Positions 8,563 to 15,896 of a DNA stretch of 21,098 nucleotides are shown one piece after another. The stretch comes from Akkermansiaceae bacterium UBA985. Lineage in GTDB: Bacteria; Verrucomicrobiota; Verrucomicrobiia; Verrucomicrobiales; Akkermansiaceae. Below the pieces are notes generated by a model that did no database searches, had not been told where the DNA came from, and was given only the letters and a program-made list of their open reading frames with translations. The stretch covers positions 1-21,098 of the forward strand of contig DBBL01000154.1 of NCBI GenBank assembly GCA_002292185.1. Direction: 5' to 3'. The stretch's first letter is position 1; every line of letters starts with the position of its first letter. Position numbers and translations under genes: made by a program.

Positions 8563-9117
8563 ATGAATGCCCAAGAAGTAGCCCAGCAAGTTCTGGAAAA
8601 ATTCCCGTCTTCCACGTCCCATGAGTTTCGTGCTGAACACACCGTAACCGTCGCTCTCGATGACCTGAGGTCGGTGATGGAGTTCTGCTTTAAAGAGCTC
8701 GGTCTGAATTTTCTTATCGATATCTCAAGTGTCGACAATATGGGAAGCGAGCCCCGTTTTGAGATGGTTTATGAGCTTGCGACGCTCAATGACTCTGTGC
8801 ATTTGCGTGTCAAAGCCGCTGTGGCAGATGCCGTAGAGGTGCCAACCGTTAGTGACATATGGGCTACCGCCGATTGGCATGAGCGCGAGATCTATGACAT
8901 GATGGGCATTAAGTTTGCAGGTCATCCTGACTTGCGTCGTATCCTCATGTGGGAGGGCTATCCTTACTTTCCGTTGCGCAAGGAATTCCCTTTAGCGGGC
9001 AAACCAAGCGAGATGCCCGATGTGGCTAGCACAGGAGTAGCGCCCATGGAGGGTGGTCCCTTTGTAACTAGTGCCGGTGCAGATTCTCGGGAGAAGGCTG
9101 AGCCTAGGGCGAGATAG
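8563..9117 (+). CDS. nuoC: NADH-quinone oxidoreductase subunit C
   Basis: 184 residues, the 30-kDa subunit of the peripheral arm of complex I. The family signature is present at about 105-137: WHEREIYDMMGIKFAGHPDL followed by RRILMWEGYPYFPLRKEFPL. It is a stand-alone NuoC, not the NuoCD fusion of E. coli; nuoD would be expected next but a rhomboid gene follows instead. The last 25 residues or so are low in hydrophobics and probably disordered. It starts 12 bases after nuoB, so the two are surely co-transcribed. Its start lacks a Shine-Dalgarno sequence. Confidence 0.95.
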   Translation: MNAQEVAQQVLEKFPSSTSHEFRAEHTVTVALDDLRSVMEFCFKELGLNFLIDISSVDNMGSEPRFEMVYELATLNDSVHLRVKAAVADAVEVPTVSDIWATADWHEREIYDMMGIKFAGHPDLRRILMWEGYPYFPLRKEFPLAGKPSEMPDVASTGVAPMEGGPFVTSAGADSREKAEPRAR

Positions 9118-9192
9118 AAAGCGCAAGATCTGAGGCGCCAAGATAGGCGGAATTTTCGTGTCTTTAAGTTTGGCGAGGTTATTTTTTAATCA

Positions 9193-9888
9193 ATGCCTCC
9201 TCGCAGACATCGTAAAAAGATAGCGTTTTCCCAATGGAATGTCGTCACTGCTTTGGTGCTGGTTTTGCTTTTGCTCCACCTGGTGTTGATGTTTGCGGGC
9301 GGAATGCCTGAGCTATTTTGGTATTATCAAAACTTTGGACTATCATGGGGCGGTATTACCCATGGGAAAGTGTGGCAGCTACTGAGCTATGCCTTGCTGC
9401 ATGGCGACTGGGTTCACCTCGTCATCAACCTTTTTATTCTATGGTTCGCGGGCGGCAGGGTATTGCAAATGCTGGGGCAGCGAAAATCTCTGGAGATCAT
9501 TACGGCTGGCGTATTAGTAGGGGGTTTATTGCATTTGCTATCAGGCTTACTGCTGGTGACTGGTTATAGAGAAAGTTATCTGGTGGGTATTTCTGGCGCG
9601 TGCTTCGCCTTGTTGCTGGCTATGGCTACGCTCTCAGCTCACACGCGCTTGCGATTCATACCCGTAAGCGGCAAGAACCTTGGGCTTGGCCTCGTCATCG
9701 GGGAGGCGTTATTGTGGTTGATGCATCCTGATTTTGGCTTGCCTGTGTTATCACTGCTTGGTGAGCAAATGGTGGCTTGGGGTGGGGCTGAGCTCTTTGA
9801 AATTAGCCATGCCTGCCACCTTGGTGGTGCCTTGGCAGGTTGGTGCTTAGCTCGAAGAGTGTTGACCCCTGTTTCCGCTCCAACTTAG
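9193..9888 (+). CDS. Rhomboid-family intramembrane serine protease
   Basis: 231 residues, mostly hydrophobic with about six membrane helices. The rhomboid catalytic set is complete: an HxxxN-type motif in HGDWVHLVINLFILWFAGG (His75, Asn79; GlpG has HILFNLLWWWYLGG here), the nucleophile in VGISG (Ser134), and the base in CHLGGALAGW (His209). It should therefore cleave membrane-spanning substrates; the substrate is unknown. The short basic N-terminus (PPRRHRKK) is cytoplasmic. It sits 75 bases after nuoC on the same strand, but nothing links it functionally to complex I. A GAGG lies about 15 bases before the ATG, too far to be a normal Shine-Dalgarno sequence. Confidence 0.88.
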   Translation: MPPRRHRKKIAFSQWNVVTALVLVLLLLHLVLMFAGGMPELFWYYQNFGLSWGGITHGKVWQLLSYALLHGDWVHLVINLFILWFAGGRVLQMLGQRKSLEIITAGVLVGGLLHLLSGLLLVTGYRESYLVGISGACFALLLAMATLSAHTRLRFIPVSGKNLGLGLVIGEALLWLMHPDFGLPVLSLLGEQMVAWGGAELFEISHACHLGGALAGWCLARRVLTPVSAPT

Positions 9889-9901
9889 CACTCCAACTTA
9901 G
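9878..9901 (+). repeat. 11-base direct repeat CTCCAACTTAG
   Basis: Two copies (9878-9888 and 9891-9901) separated by two bases. The first contains the rhomboid stop codon. It looks like a small slippage duplication just after the gene. Confidence 0.6.
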
Positions 9902-10008
9902 AAGAGGGGCGATGAGGCAAAAGATGCTCGACCTGTGTATCGATTTGATTGATCCTCACCACGGTTATCTCTGGTTTGTGCTACGCTCTCATCATTGCCC
10001 GCCAGCTG

Positions 10009-10023
10009 TGATAACCATTATCA
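10009..10023. promoter_or_regulatory. Fur/PerR-type 7-1-7 box
   Basis: TGATAAC-C-ATTATCA, a 15-base inverted repeat with one mismatch to the Fur 7-1-7 consensus (TGATAAT-N-ATTATCA). It ends 48 bases before the start codon of the peroxiredoxin gene, a normal place for repressor control. Since PerR and Fur share this operator design and PerR governs peroxide defence genes, control by iron or peroxide is a reasonable inference. Confidence 0.5.
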
Positions 10024-10071
10024 ATTCAATACTCATCCAATATCCATCCCATATCTAACATACATATCATT

Positions 10072-10563
10072 ATGAACATTCAAGTAGGAGACAAAGCTCC
10101 CCAATTCAATCTCGTTACCCTCACTGAGGAGGGTCCGCAAACCGTTCAACTTTCAGACCTTGTTGCTAAGTCGACTACCGTGCTCTTGTTTGTGCCGATG
10201 GCATTCACAGGCGTTTGCACGCAAGAGTTTTGCTCAATCACTAGTGAACTTTCAGTCTACAATGATTTGAATGCACAGGTGGTCGGCATTTCAGGAGATA
10301 ACCCGTTTGCGCAAGCCGCATGGGCTGAAAAAGAAGGCATCGGAATCACTCTTCTAAGCGACTACGAGCACATCGCTACCGAAGCGTATGGAGTTGCTTA
10401 TGAGTCCTTCCTCCCTGAGAAAAACTTGATCATGGGTGGTGTTCCCAAGCGTTCCGCGTTTGTCGTTGATCAAGAGGGCATTGTTCAATATGCCGAAGTC
10501 AATGATAGCCCGGGAGATCTTCCCGACTTTGAGGCGATTCAGGCTTGCTTGAAGTCGCTCTAA
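10072..10563 (+). CDS. Peroxiredoxin (AhpC/TSA superfamily)
   Basis: 163 residues, cytoplasmic thiol peroxidase that reduces hydrogen peroxide or organic peroxides. The active-site motif PxxxTxxC reads P42-MAF-T46-GV-C49, with Cys49 as peroxidatic cysteine. Cys54, five residues on (TQEFC), may be the resolving cysteine; Cys159 near the C-terminus is another candidate. The conserved arginine that completes the site is likely Arg127 (PKRSAFVVD). The layout matches the AhpE/Bcp-like subgroup; the exact subclass is not certain. A Fur/PerR-type box lies upstream. menH follows after 17 bases, so the genes may share a transcript. Confidence 0.93.
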   Translation: MNIQVGDKAPQFNLVTLTEEGPQTVQLSDLVAKSTTVLLFVPMAFTGVCTQEFCSITSELSVYNDLNAQVVGISGDNPFAQAAWAEKEGIGITLLSDYEHIATEAYGVAYESFLPEKNLIMGGVPKRSAFVVDQEGIVQYAEVNDSPGDLPDFEAIQACLKSL

Positions 10564-10580
10564 CAAGCCGCTGAAATGCT

Positions 10581-11303
10581 ATGATTTGGGCTCTGCACGG
10601 GGCCGTCGGTATGGCGGCAGACTGGCGTGAATTCGCCGCTGCCATGCCATCTCACTTTGGTGGGGTGCGCCGTCTGGACTTATGGCGATTTCTGGACTGT
10701 TGTCCGATGTCGCTTGATGAATGTGGGCGGGCGCTTGCAGAGGAGATCAAACGGGTTGACCCAGAACCGACATTGATTGCTTATTCGATGGGTGGTCGGC
10801 TTGCCTTACACGCCATGTTAAATCAGCCGGGGCTCTGGAAATCGGCAGTTATTATTTCGGCTCATCCTGGCCTCAAGAATGAAAGTGAGAGAGTTGAACG
10901 GCGCGAAAAAGATGCTGAGTGGTCAGCGCTAGCCTTGAAGGGCGATTGGGCGGATTTCTTAGGGAAATGGAATGCGCAAGGTGTGCTGGGTGGCGAGTTG
11001 GAGATGCCAGATCGTATCAAACTTAAGGAGCGCCGTGTCTCTGTGGCTAGGTCCTTTGTTGACTGGTCGCTGGGCACTCAGGCTGATCTTACTGCTGACC
11101 TTACTAAAATCACGTGTCCCACTCTCTGGCTGACGGGTGAGCGTGATGCTAAATTCACCCAATTGGCAAAGCTTGCCGTGCCGCAATTGCAGCACGGGAA
11201 GCACAAGGTTATCCCCGAATGTGGTCACCGTGTGCCATGGGAGCAGCCGGATGCTTTTCAAGGTGCATGTGTAGAATTTCTTGGCAATGCACTTGAAACT
11301 TAA
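10581..11303 (+). CDS. menH: Alpha/beta hydrolase, probable MenH (SHCHC synthase)
   Basis: 240 residues. The nucleophile elbow is IAYSMGGRLALH with Ser69, which matches the MenH form (GYSMGGRLAL) closely. The triad is completed by Asp189 (LTGERDAKF) and His216 (ECGHRVPWEQP). The oxyanion-hole HG is at residues 6-7. MenH removes pyruvate from SEPHCHC to give SHCHC in menaquinone synthesis. Its neighbour menB, 24 bases downstream, acts later in the same pathway, which supports the call. The N-terminus begins directly at the first beta strand, shorter than many hydrolases, so an unusual upstream start is conceivable, but ATG 10581 is sensible. Other small hydrolases share the fold; I hold this at moderate-to-high confidence. 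Confidence 0.78.
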   Translation: MIWALHGAVGMAADWREFAAAMPSHFGGVRRLDLWRFLDCCPMSLDECGRALAEEIKRVDPEPTLIAYSMGGRLALHAMLNQPGLWKSAVIISAHPGLKNESERVERREKDAEWSALALKGDWADFLGKWNAQGVLGGELEMPDRIKLKERRVSVARSFVDWSLGTQADLTADLTKITCPTLWLTGERDAKFTQLAKLAVPQLQHGKHKVIPECGHRVPWEQPDAFQGACVEFLGNALET

Positions 11304-11327
11304 AATGTAAGACCTAAGACTTCAACC

Positions 11328-12143
11328 ATGTGGAAATCAGCGCACGACTTTGAAGACGTATTGTATGAAAAAAGCGAGGACGGGCAGATCGCTAAGATCA
11401 CCATCAACCGCCCCGAAGTCAGGAATGCCTTCCGGCCTGAGACAACAAAAGAATTGCTGACCTCTCTCGATCTTGCCCATGAGGATCCGGGAGTAGGCGT
11501 GATTATTCTCACAGGTGCTGGGGATAAGGCATTTTGTTCAGGAGGGGATCAGAAGGTCAGAGGTCATGCCGGCTATATTGGCGGTGATGGCGTGCCGCGG
11601 CTGAACATTCTCGATGTGCAGCGCAAGATTCGTAATTTACCCAAGCCCGTGGTGGCGATGGTCGCAGGATACGCGATCGGCGGTGGCCACGTCTTGCAGG
11701 TTGTCTGTGATCTGAGCATTGCTGCTGATAATGCAATCTTTGGTCAGACCGGCCCGAAAGTGGGATCTTTTGATGGTGGATTGGGTTCCAGTTATCTCGC
11801 CCGTATTGTCGGGCAGAAAAAGGCGCGTGAGATATGGTATCTCTGCAGGCAGTATGATGCCCAGCAGGCACTCGATATGGGGCTGGTCAACACCGTGGTG
11901 CCACTTGCCGATTTAGAAACTGAAACCATCCAGTGGTGTCGTGAAATGCTGCAGCACTCACCCCTTGCTCTGCGCTGCTTGAAAGCAGCTCTCAATGCCG
12001 ATTGTGATGGTCAGATGGGATTGCTCGATCTCGCAGGCAACGCAACGATGCTCTACTACATGAGCGAGGAGGGTAAGGAGGGGAAAAATGCGTTCCTCGA
12101 AAAACGCGACCCTGATTTCTCCAAGTTTCCACGGGTGCCCTAG
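11328..12143 (+). CDS. menB: 1,4-dihydroxy-2-naphthoyl-CoA synthase
   Basis: 271 residues, crotonase fold. It closes the second ring of menaquinone by converting o-succinylbenzoyl-CoA to DHNA-CoA. The match to E. coli MenB is very close by eye from residue 139 on: [20 protein letters not shown], the block [20 protein letters not shown], and the C-terminal KRDPDFSKF. The Gly142 position corresponds to Gly156 of E. coli, which marks bicarbonate-dependent (type I) enzymes. The oxyanion-hole region is [13 protein letters not shown] and [18 protein letters not shown]. With menH in front it shows a classical (not futalosine) menaquinone route, the electron acceptor expected for complex I here. No Shine-Dalgarno sequence at the start. 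Confidence 0.96.
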   Translation: MWKSAHDFEDVLYEKSEDGQIAKITINRPEVRNAFRPETTKELLTSLDLAHEDPGVGVIILTGAGDKAFCSGGDQKVRGHAGYIGGDGVPRLNILDVQRKIRNLPKPVVAMVAGYAIGGGHVLQVVCDLSIAADNAIFGQTGPKVGSFDGGLGSSYLARIVGQKKAREIWYLCRQYDAQQALDMGLVNTVVPLADLETETIQWCREMLQHSPLALRCLKAALNADCDGQMGLLDLAGNATMLYYMSEEGKEGKNAFLEKRDPDFSKFPRVP

Positions 12144-12423
12144 TCACCCTTATATGAGGTCCTCTTGATGGTTTGTATGTTGTCAGCAATCAATGGGAAA
12201 GATCCCGTTACTTCTTGTTTGATGGCCAACATGAAAAGGTCCCTCTGAGTTGGCGTCCTAGTTGGAGTCTTGGTTGCGGATTTCTCCGTGTTGTGGTTGG
12301 ATAATCCGCTTATTGGCGTTGAGGAAAATGAACTCCTTGGGATCAGTTGGCTCTGAAATACCGGTCTTACTTGGCTGAAAAAGGTTGCAAATCCTTGCTA
12401 GTAGTGGCTTTTTCACTCTCGTC
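12144..12423 (+). promoter_or_regulatory. menB-thrS spacer with inverted repeat (possible thrS leader)
   Basis: 280 bases with no gene I can support. Just after the menB stop is a short weak hairpin (GGGTG at 12133-12137, CACCC at 12145-12149) that might slow transcription. A better inverted repeat, GCGGATT at 12276-12282 and AATCCGC at 12303-12309, encloses a 20-base loop about 115 bases before thrS. It could be part of a leader that controls thrS; I see no T-box features. Confidence 0.25.
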
Positions 12424-14304
12424 ATGGCCGATGAAAAAGAACGCAAGACGCTCGAGCAGCGTCACCAAATGTCCGATCTGGAACGCCTTAGGCACTCGTG
12501 TGCGCATGTGCTTGCTACCGCGGTGCTCAACATCTGGCCAAATGCACAGTTAGCAGGCGGGCCTCCGGTCGAGAGTGGTTTTTATTATGACATCGATCTC
12601 GATCACTCGATTACACCGGATGACTTTGAGAAAATTGAGGCGGAAATGAAAAAGGTGGTGAAGGAGAACCAGACTTTTGAAAAGATGGTCGTTTCCCGTG
12701 ATGAGGCAATGGCGATGGCGAAGAGTGGTCGGCTGGGAGGTCTCTCTGAGCGTGACGCGGTGAGCCAGTTCAAGGTTGATTTGCTCAACGACATCCCTGA
12801 GGATGAGGAGATTTCCATTTTCAAGAATGGTGAGTTTTGGGATCTCTGCGCAGGTCCGCATGTTGGGCGCACAGGCAACTGCAAGGCCTTTAAGGTAATG
12901 AGTGTAGCAAGTGCCTTCTATAAGGGAGACAACACGCGCCCTCAGCTGCAGCGTATTTACGGCACCTGTTTCAAGAACAAGACGATGCTCACTGAGCATT
13001 TGGAGAAGCTGGAAGAGGCGAAGAAGCGTGACCATCGCAAGCTCGGTAAGGAGCTCGGTATTTTTCACATCGATGAAGCTGTTGGCCAGGGACTGATTCT
13101 CTGGAAACCGAAGGGTGGGCTGCTGCGTCGTGCGCTCCAGGACTTTATCACCGAGCAACTCGACAAGCAGGGTTACTCCCAAGTATTTACCCCGCACATC
13201 GGCAAGCTTGATCTTTACCGCACTAGTGGCCATTTCCCTTATTATCAGGATAGCCAGTTTGCTGCGATCCCTGAGCGTGATGCCTTGGCTAAGCTTTCTG
13301 ACGAAGGGGCAACATGTGCGACGCTGACCAACGGGCTCAACACCGGCACGATCGAGGGCTATATGCTGCGTCCGATGAACTGCCCGCACCATATCAAGAT
13401 TTTTGCCAGTGATCACCACAGCTATCGCGACCTTCCTGTGAGACTTGCCGAATTTGGCACGGTCTACCGCTGGGAGCAGAGCGGCGAGCTCGGCGGCATG
13501 ACCCGCGTGCGTGGATTCACTCAGGACGATGCCCACCTTTTCTGCACACCTGACCAGGTGGCGGAGGAAGTGCAGGAATGTCTGGGTTTGGTAAAAACGG
13601 TGCTGCAGACCCTTGGTATGGAAGATTACAGTGTGCGTCTTTCTCTGCGTGATCCTGATAGTGATAAATACGTAGGTGATGCTGCCAACTGGGATAAGGC
13701 CGAGGCTGCCCTGCGTCAGGCGGTGCAAACACTGGGCGTAGATTACATCGAGGAAGAAGGCGAGGCCGCGTTTTACGGGCCAAAAATCGACTTTGTGGTC
13801 AAGGATGTCATCGGCCGTGACTGGCAACTGGGCACCGTTCAGGTCGACTACAATCTCCCCGAGCGTTTTGACCTGACTTACATTGGGTCTGACAACAAAC
13901 CGCACCGTCCGGTAATGATCCACCGAGCTCCGTTTGGTTCGTTGGAGAGGTTCGTTGGTCTTCTCATTGAGCATTTCGAAGGCAAGTTCCCAACCTGGCT
14001 TGCGCCTGAGCAGGTGCGTGTATTGCCGATCTCTGAGAAATTCAATGAGGCAGCTGATGAAGCGGTCAAATTGCTGGCCGATGCTGGAGTTAGGGTTTCC
14101 TGTGATCGCAATGCTGACAAGGTTGGTGCCAAGATTCGCCTTGCCAGATTGGATCGTGTGCCTTATATGCTGGTCATCGGAGCGCGGGAAGCTGAAAGCG
14201 GCACCGTCTCTGTGAGGCACCGAGATCGGGATGATCTAGGTTCCATGCCACTTAATGAATTTGTTTCAAACATCCAAACGGAAATTACCAGTCGGTCACT
14301 CTAG
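12424..14304 (+). CDS. thrS: Threonyl-tRNA synthetase lacking the TGS domain
   Basis: 626 residues from ATG 12424. An upstream in-frame TTG at 12385 would add 13 residues, but AAAAAGG touches it with no spacing, so I prefer the ATG. The enzyme loads threonine on tRNA. Positions here count from the ATG. The editing site is intact (RHSCAH at 23-28; DLCAGPH at 140-146). The catalytic zinc ligands are Cys320 (MNCPHH), His371 (DDAHLF) and His500 (MIHRAP). Motif 2 is RVRGFTQDDAH. The usual N-terminal TGS domain (about 60 residues) is missing, and about 25 extra residues sit before the MNCPHH motif (roughly 276-311). Both traits recall the cyanobacterial-type branch, from memory. infC follows, as in many bacteria. 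Confidence 0.95.
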   Translation: MADEKERKTLEQRHQMSDLERLRHSCAHVLATAVLNIWPNAQLAGGPPVESGFYYDIDLDHSITPDDFEKIEAEMKKVVKENQTFEKMVVSRDEAMAMAKSGRLGGLSERDAVSQFKVDLLNDIPEDEEISIFKNGEFWDLCAGPHVGRTGNCKAFKVMSVASAFYKGDNTRPQLQRIYGTCFKNKTMLTEHLEKLEEAKKRDHRKLGKELGIFHIDEAVGQGLILWKPKGGLLRRALQDFITEQLDKQGYSQVFTPHIGKLDLYRTSGHFPYYQDSQFAAIPERDALAKLSDEGATCATLTNGLNTGTIEGYMLRPMNCPHHIKIFASDHHSYRDLPVRLAEFGTVYRWEQSGELGGMTRVRGFTQDDAHLFCTPDQVAEEVQECLGLVKTVLQTLGMEDYSVRLSLRDPDSDKYVGDAANWDKAEAALRQAVQTLGVDYIEEEGEAAFYGPKIDFVVKDVIGRDWQLGTVQVDYNLPERFDLTYIGSDNKPHRPVMIHRAPFGSLERFVGLLIEHFEGKFPTWLAPEQVRVLPISEKFNEAADEAVKLLADAGVRVSCDRNADKVGAKIRLARLDRVPYMLVIGAREAESGTVSVRHRDRDDLGSMPLNEFVSNIQTEITSRSL

Positions 14305-14327
14305 TATGACGATGAGATTGGTCATAC
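14304..14327 (+). other. Hairpin directly after the thrS stop codon
   Basis: GTATGAC (14304-14310) and GTCATAC (14321-14327) form a perfect 7-base stem with a 10-base loop. It begins on the last base of the thrS stop codon. No T-run follows at once (a run of seven T lies at 14353-14359), so it is not a standard terminator. It may stabilise the message end or attenuate read-through into infC. Confidence 0.3.
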
Positions 14328-14451
14328 CTTGATTGCCCTGCCGCATGGATTATTTTTTTGGCATATTTTTGACTACCACACGTTCCAATGACGTGAGTCT
14401 CGGCAAGTATCATTACGGTGCTGCCACCCCATACTAAAATTCCTAACCAAC

Positions 14452-14468
14452 CAAAGGAGAACACCATA
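14452..14468 (+). promoter_or_regulatory. Strong ribosome binding site with AUA start codon of infC
   Basis: AAAGGAG (14453-14459) stands six bases before ATA at 14466. It is the only consensus-like Shine-Dalgarno sequence I find before any gene in this window. No ATG, GTG or TTG stands at the right spacing. IF3 genes are known for non-canonical starts (AUU in E. coli), which IF3 itself rejects, so the gene controls its own translation. Confidence 0.75.
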
Positions 14469-15119
14469 GCTAAGTCTAAGAAAAAACCATTCCGTCCACG
14501 TCGTGACATGACACGTGTCAACGAACGTATCCGTGCACCCAAAGTGCGTGTTGTATATGAAGATCAGCAACTCGGAGTAATGAGTTCGCGTGAAGCCGTG
14601 GAAAAGGCGAAAGCCGTCGGTATGGATCTTGTGGAGGTTGCACCAAACGCTAGCCCACCAGTGTGCCGTGTTTGCAACTACGGAAAATACAAATACGAAC
14701 AGGCAAAGCTGAAAAAGAAGTCGCCTAAAACCGTCAATAAGATCAAGGAGATTAAGCTCCGCGTCGGTACGGATACACACGACTACAACATCAAGCTTGC
14801 TCGCGCTGAGCAGTTCCTCGATGAGGGCAATAAAGTTCGCGTTCGTCTTCAGTTCCGTGGTCGGGAAAATGCTCACCGTGAAATTGGATTTGAGGTGCTG
14901 CAAAAAGTGGCTCTAGATCTCAAAGAAATAGCCAATGTCGATCAGCAGGCTCGCCTTGCTGGACGTGCTGTTAACATGATGCTTTCACCACTGCCCAAAG
15001 AGCAGCGTAAGCGTAAGTTCTACCTCAGCCACGGTAATCTTGTTGATCCTGATGATGAGGGTGATGAGGATGTTGAGTTTGATGATGATGACTCTGGCGC
15101 ACCCGAAGGTGAGCAGTAG
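14466..15119 (+). CDS. infC: Translation initiation factor IF-3
   Basis: 217 residues if read from the ATA at 14466 (translated as Met): MAKSKKKPFRPRRD, then TRVNERIRAPKVRVV. IF3 keeps the ribosomal subunits apart and checks the start codon on the 30S subunit. The N-domain covers about 16-85 (VEVAPNASPPVCRVCNYGKYKYE is the family signature), a lysine-rich linker follows, and the C-domain is about 90-180 (KEIKLRVGTDTHDYNIK and QFRGRENAHRE). The C-terminus has an acidic tail (DPDDEGDEDVEFDDDD). Alternatives are GTG 14418, which would put the ribosome binding site inside the gene, and ATG 14508, which has no ribosome binding site. rpmI and rplT, usually next, are absent; a HAD gene follows after 37 bases. 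Confidence 0.93.
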   Translation: MAKSKKKPFRPRRDMTRVNERIRAPKVRVVYEDQQLGVMSSREAVEKAKAVGMDLVEVAPNASPPVCRVCNYGKYKYEQAKLKKKSPKTVNKIKEIKLRVGTDTHDYNIKLARAEQFLDEGNKVRVRLQFRGRENAHREIGFEVLQKVALDLKEIANVDQQARLAGRAVNMMLSPLPKEQRKRKFYLSHGNLVDPDDEGDEDVEFDDDDSGAPEGEQ

Positions 15120-15156
15120 TCTGATCATTTCCTGCTAAGATTTAGTTGCTGACACT

Positions 15157-15819
15157 GTGTCGCGTCTTCTCCTTTTTGATATCGACTGTACCCTGATTGA
15201 TACTGGGGGTGCAGGGATGTCTGCATTAAAGCAGACAGCTTGCGATCTGTTTGGGGCGGAAGGCCCCGAGCTTGACTTGGCGGGCAGCACGGACTGGGGA
15301 ATTGTCCGCGGTATGCTTGAGCATTTTGGGAGCGACATAGAGCTCGAGGAATTCTACCGAGTTTATTTACAAAAGCTCTCACCCAACTTGGCATCGTTTG
15401 CGGGGAAAGTACTCCCAGGGGTTACCTCGCTTCTGGATGATATTGCCGACTCTGATGCCGTTTTAGGATTGTTGACTGGCAATATTGCACAGGGGGCCAA
15501 GGCGAAAATCGACCACTATGGCTTAGCTGGATATTTCTCGATCGAGGTTGGTGCCTATGGTGATGACCATCACGATAGAAATCAGCTAGGGCCAGTTGCG
15601 CTTGAGCGTGCTAGTTCCAAGCATGGAATTGATTTTCAAGCAGAGCAGTCGGTGGTGATTGGCGATACCCCTAAAGACATTGCCTGTGGTCAGGCGATGG
15701 GAGCCGCAACTCTGGCCGTCGCAACGGGGCGATTTTCGATAGCAGAGCTTAAAGGTTTTGGCGCGGATCTCACTGTAGCAGATTTATGTGACCCGCGGGT
15801 GCGATCATTTTTACAGTAG
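15157..15819 (+). CDS. HAD-superfamily phosphatase (phosphoglycolate-phosphatase-like)
   Basis: 220 residues starting at GTG 15157; no ATG is available nearby in this frame. HAD motif I is LLFDIDCTLIDTGG with Asp8 and Asp10; the usual glycine (DxDGT) is cysteine here. Motif II is LLTGN (Thr107). Motif IV is VVIGDTPKDIACGQAMGA (Asp170, Asp174). A helical cap lies between motif I and motif II. Such enzymes dephosphorylate small sugar or acid phosphates; the phosphoglycolate group is the nearest by eye but the substrate is not provable. It is the last gene of the plus-strand block and faces the HMA gene across a terminator. Confidence 0.88.
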   Translation: MSRLLLFDIDCTLIDTGGAGMSALKQTACDLFGAEGPELDLAGSTDWGIVRGMLEHFGSDIELEEFYRVYLQKLSPNLASFAGKVLPGVTSLLDDIADSDAVLGLLTGNIAQGAKAKIDHYGLAGYFSIEVGAYGDDHHDRNQLGPVALERASSKHGIDFQAEQSVVIGDTPKDIACGQAMGAATLAVATGRFSIAELKGFGADLTVADLCDPRVRSFLQ

Positions 15820-15842
15820 TTAAGCTGCGGGTTGCAGATCAC

Positions 15843-15871
15843 AAAAAAAGGCACGGCGAGTGCCGTGCCTT
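15843..15871. terminator. Strong intrinsic terminator, best on the minus strand
   Basis: AAGGCACGGC (15848-15857), loop GAGT, GCCGTGCCTT (15862-15871): a perfect 10-base stem. Read on the minus strand it is followed by a run of seven T (the A-run at 15843-15849), so it ends the HMA transcript 26 bases after its stop. On the plus strand it is followed by a looser T-rich stretch and may also stop the HAD transcript. Confidence 0.85.
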
Positions 15872-15896
15872 CCTATTTGTTGATAATGATCAATAA

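Noticed and set aside
9840..10058. 72-codon frame after the rhomboid gene
   Set aside because: It overlaps the end of the rhomboid gene and the Fur-type box, and shows no protein features.
12550..14220. 556-codon open frame on the minus strand, antisense to thrS
   Set aside because: It lies fully inside thrS, which has all catalytic motifs; the antisense translation shows no domain or signal. Long antisense frames arise from the codon bias of thrS.
14509..14520. Perfect palindrome TGACACGTGTCA
   Set aside because: It lies in infC codons for conserved residues (MTRV), so protein coding explains it well enough.
14373..14903. 176-codon open frame antisense to infC
   Set aside because: It covers the infC ribosome binding site and N-terminal half; the composition is that of a shadow frame with no family features.
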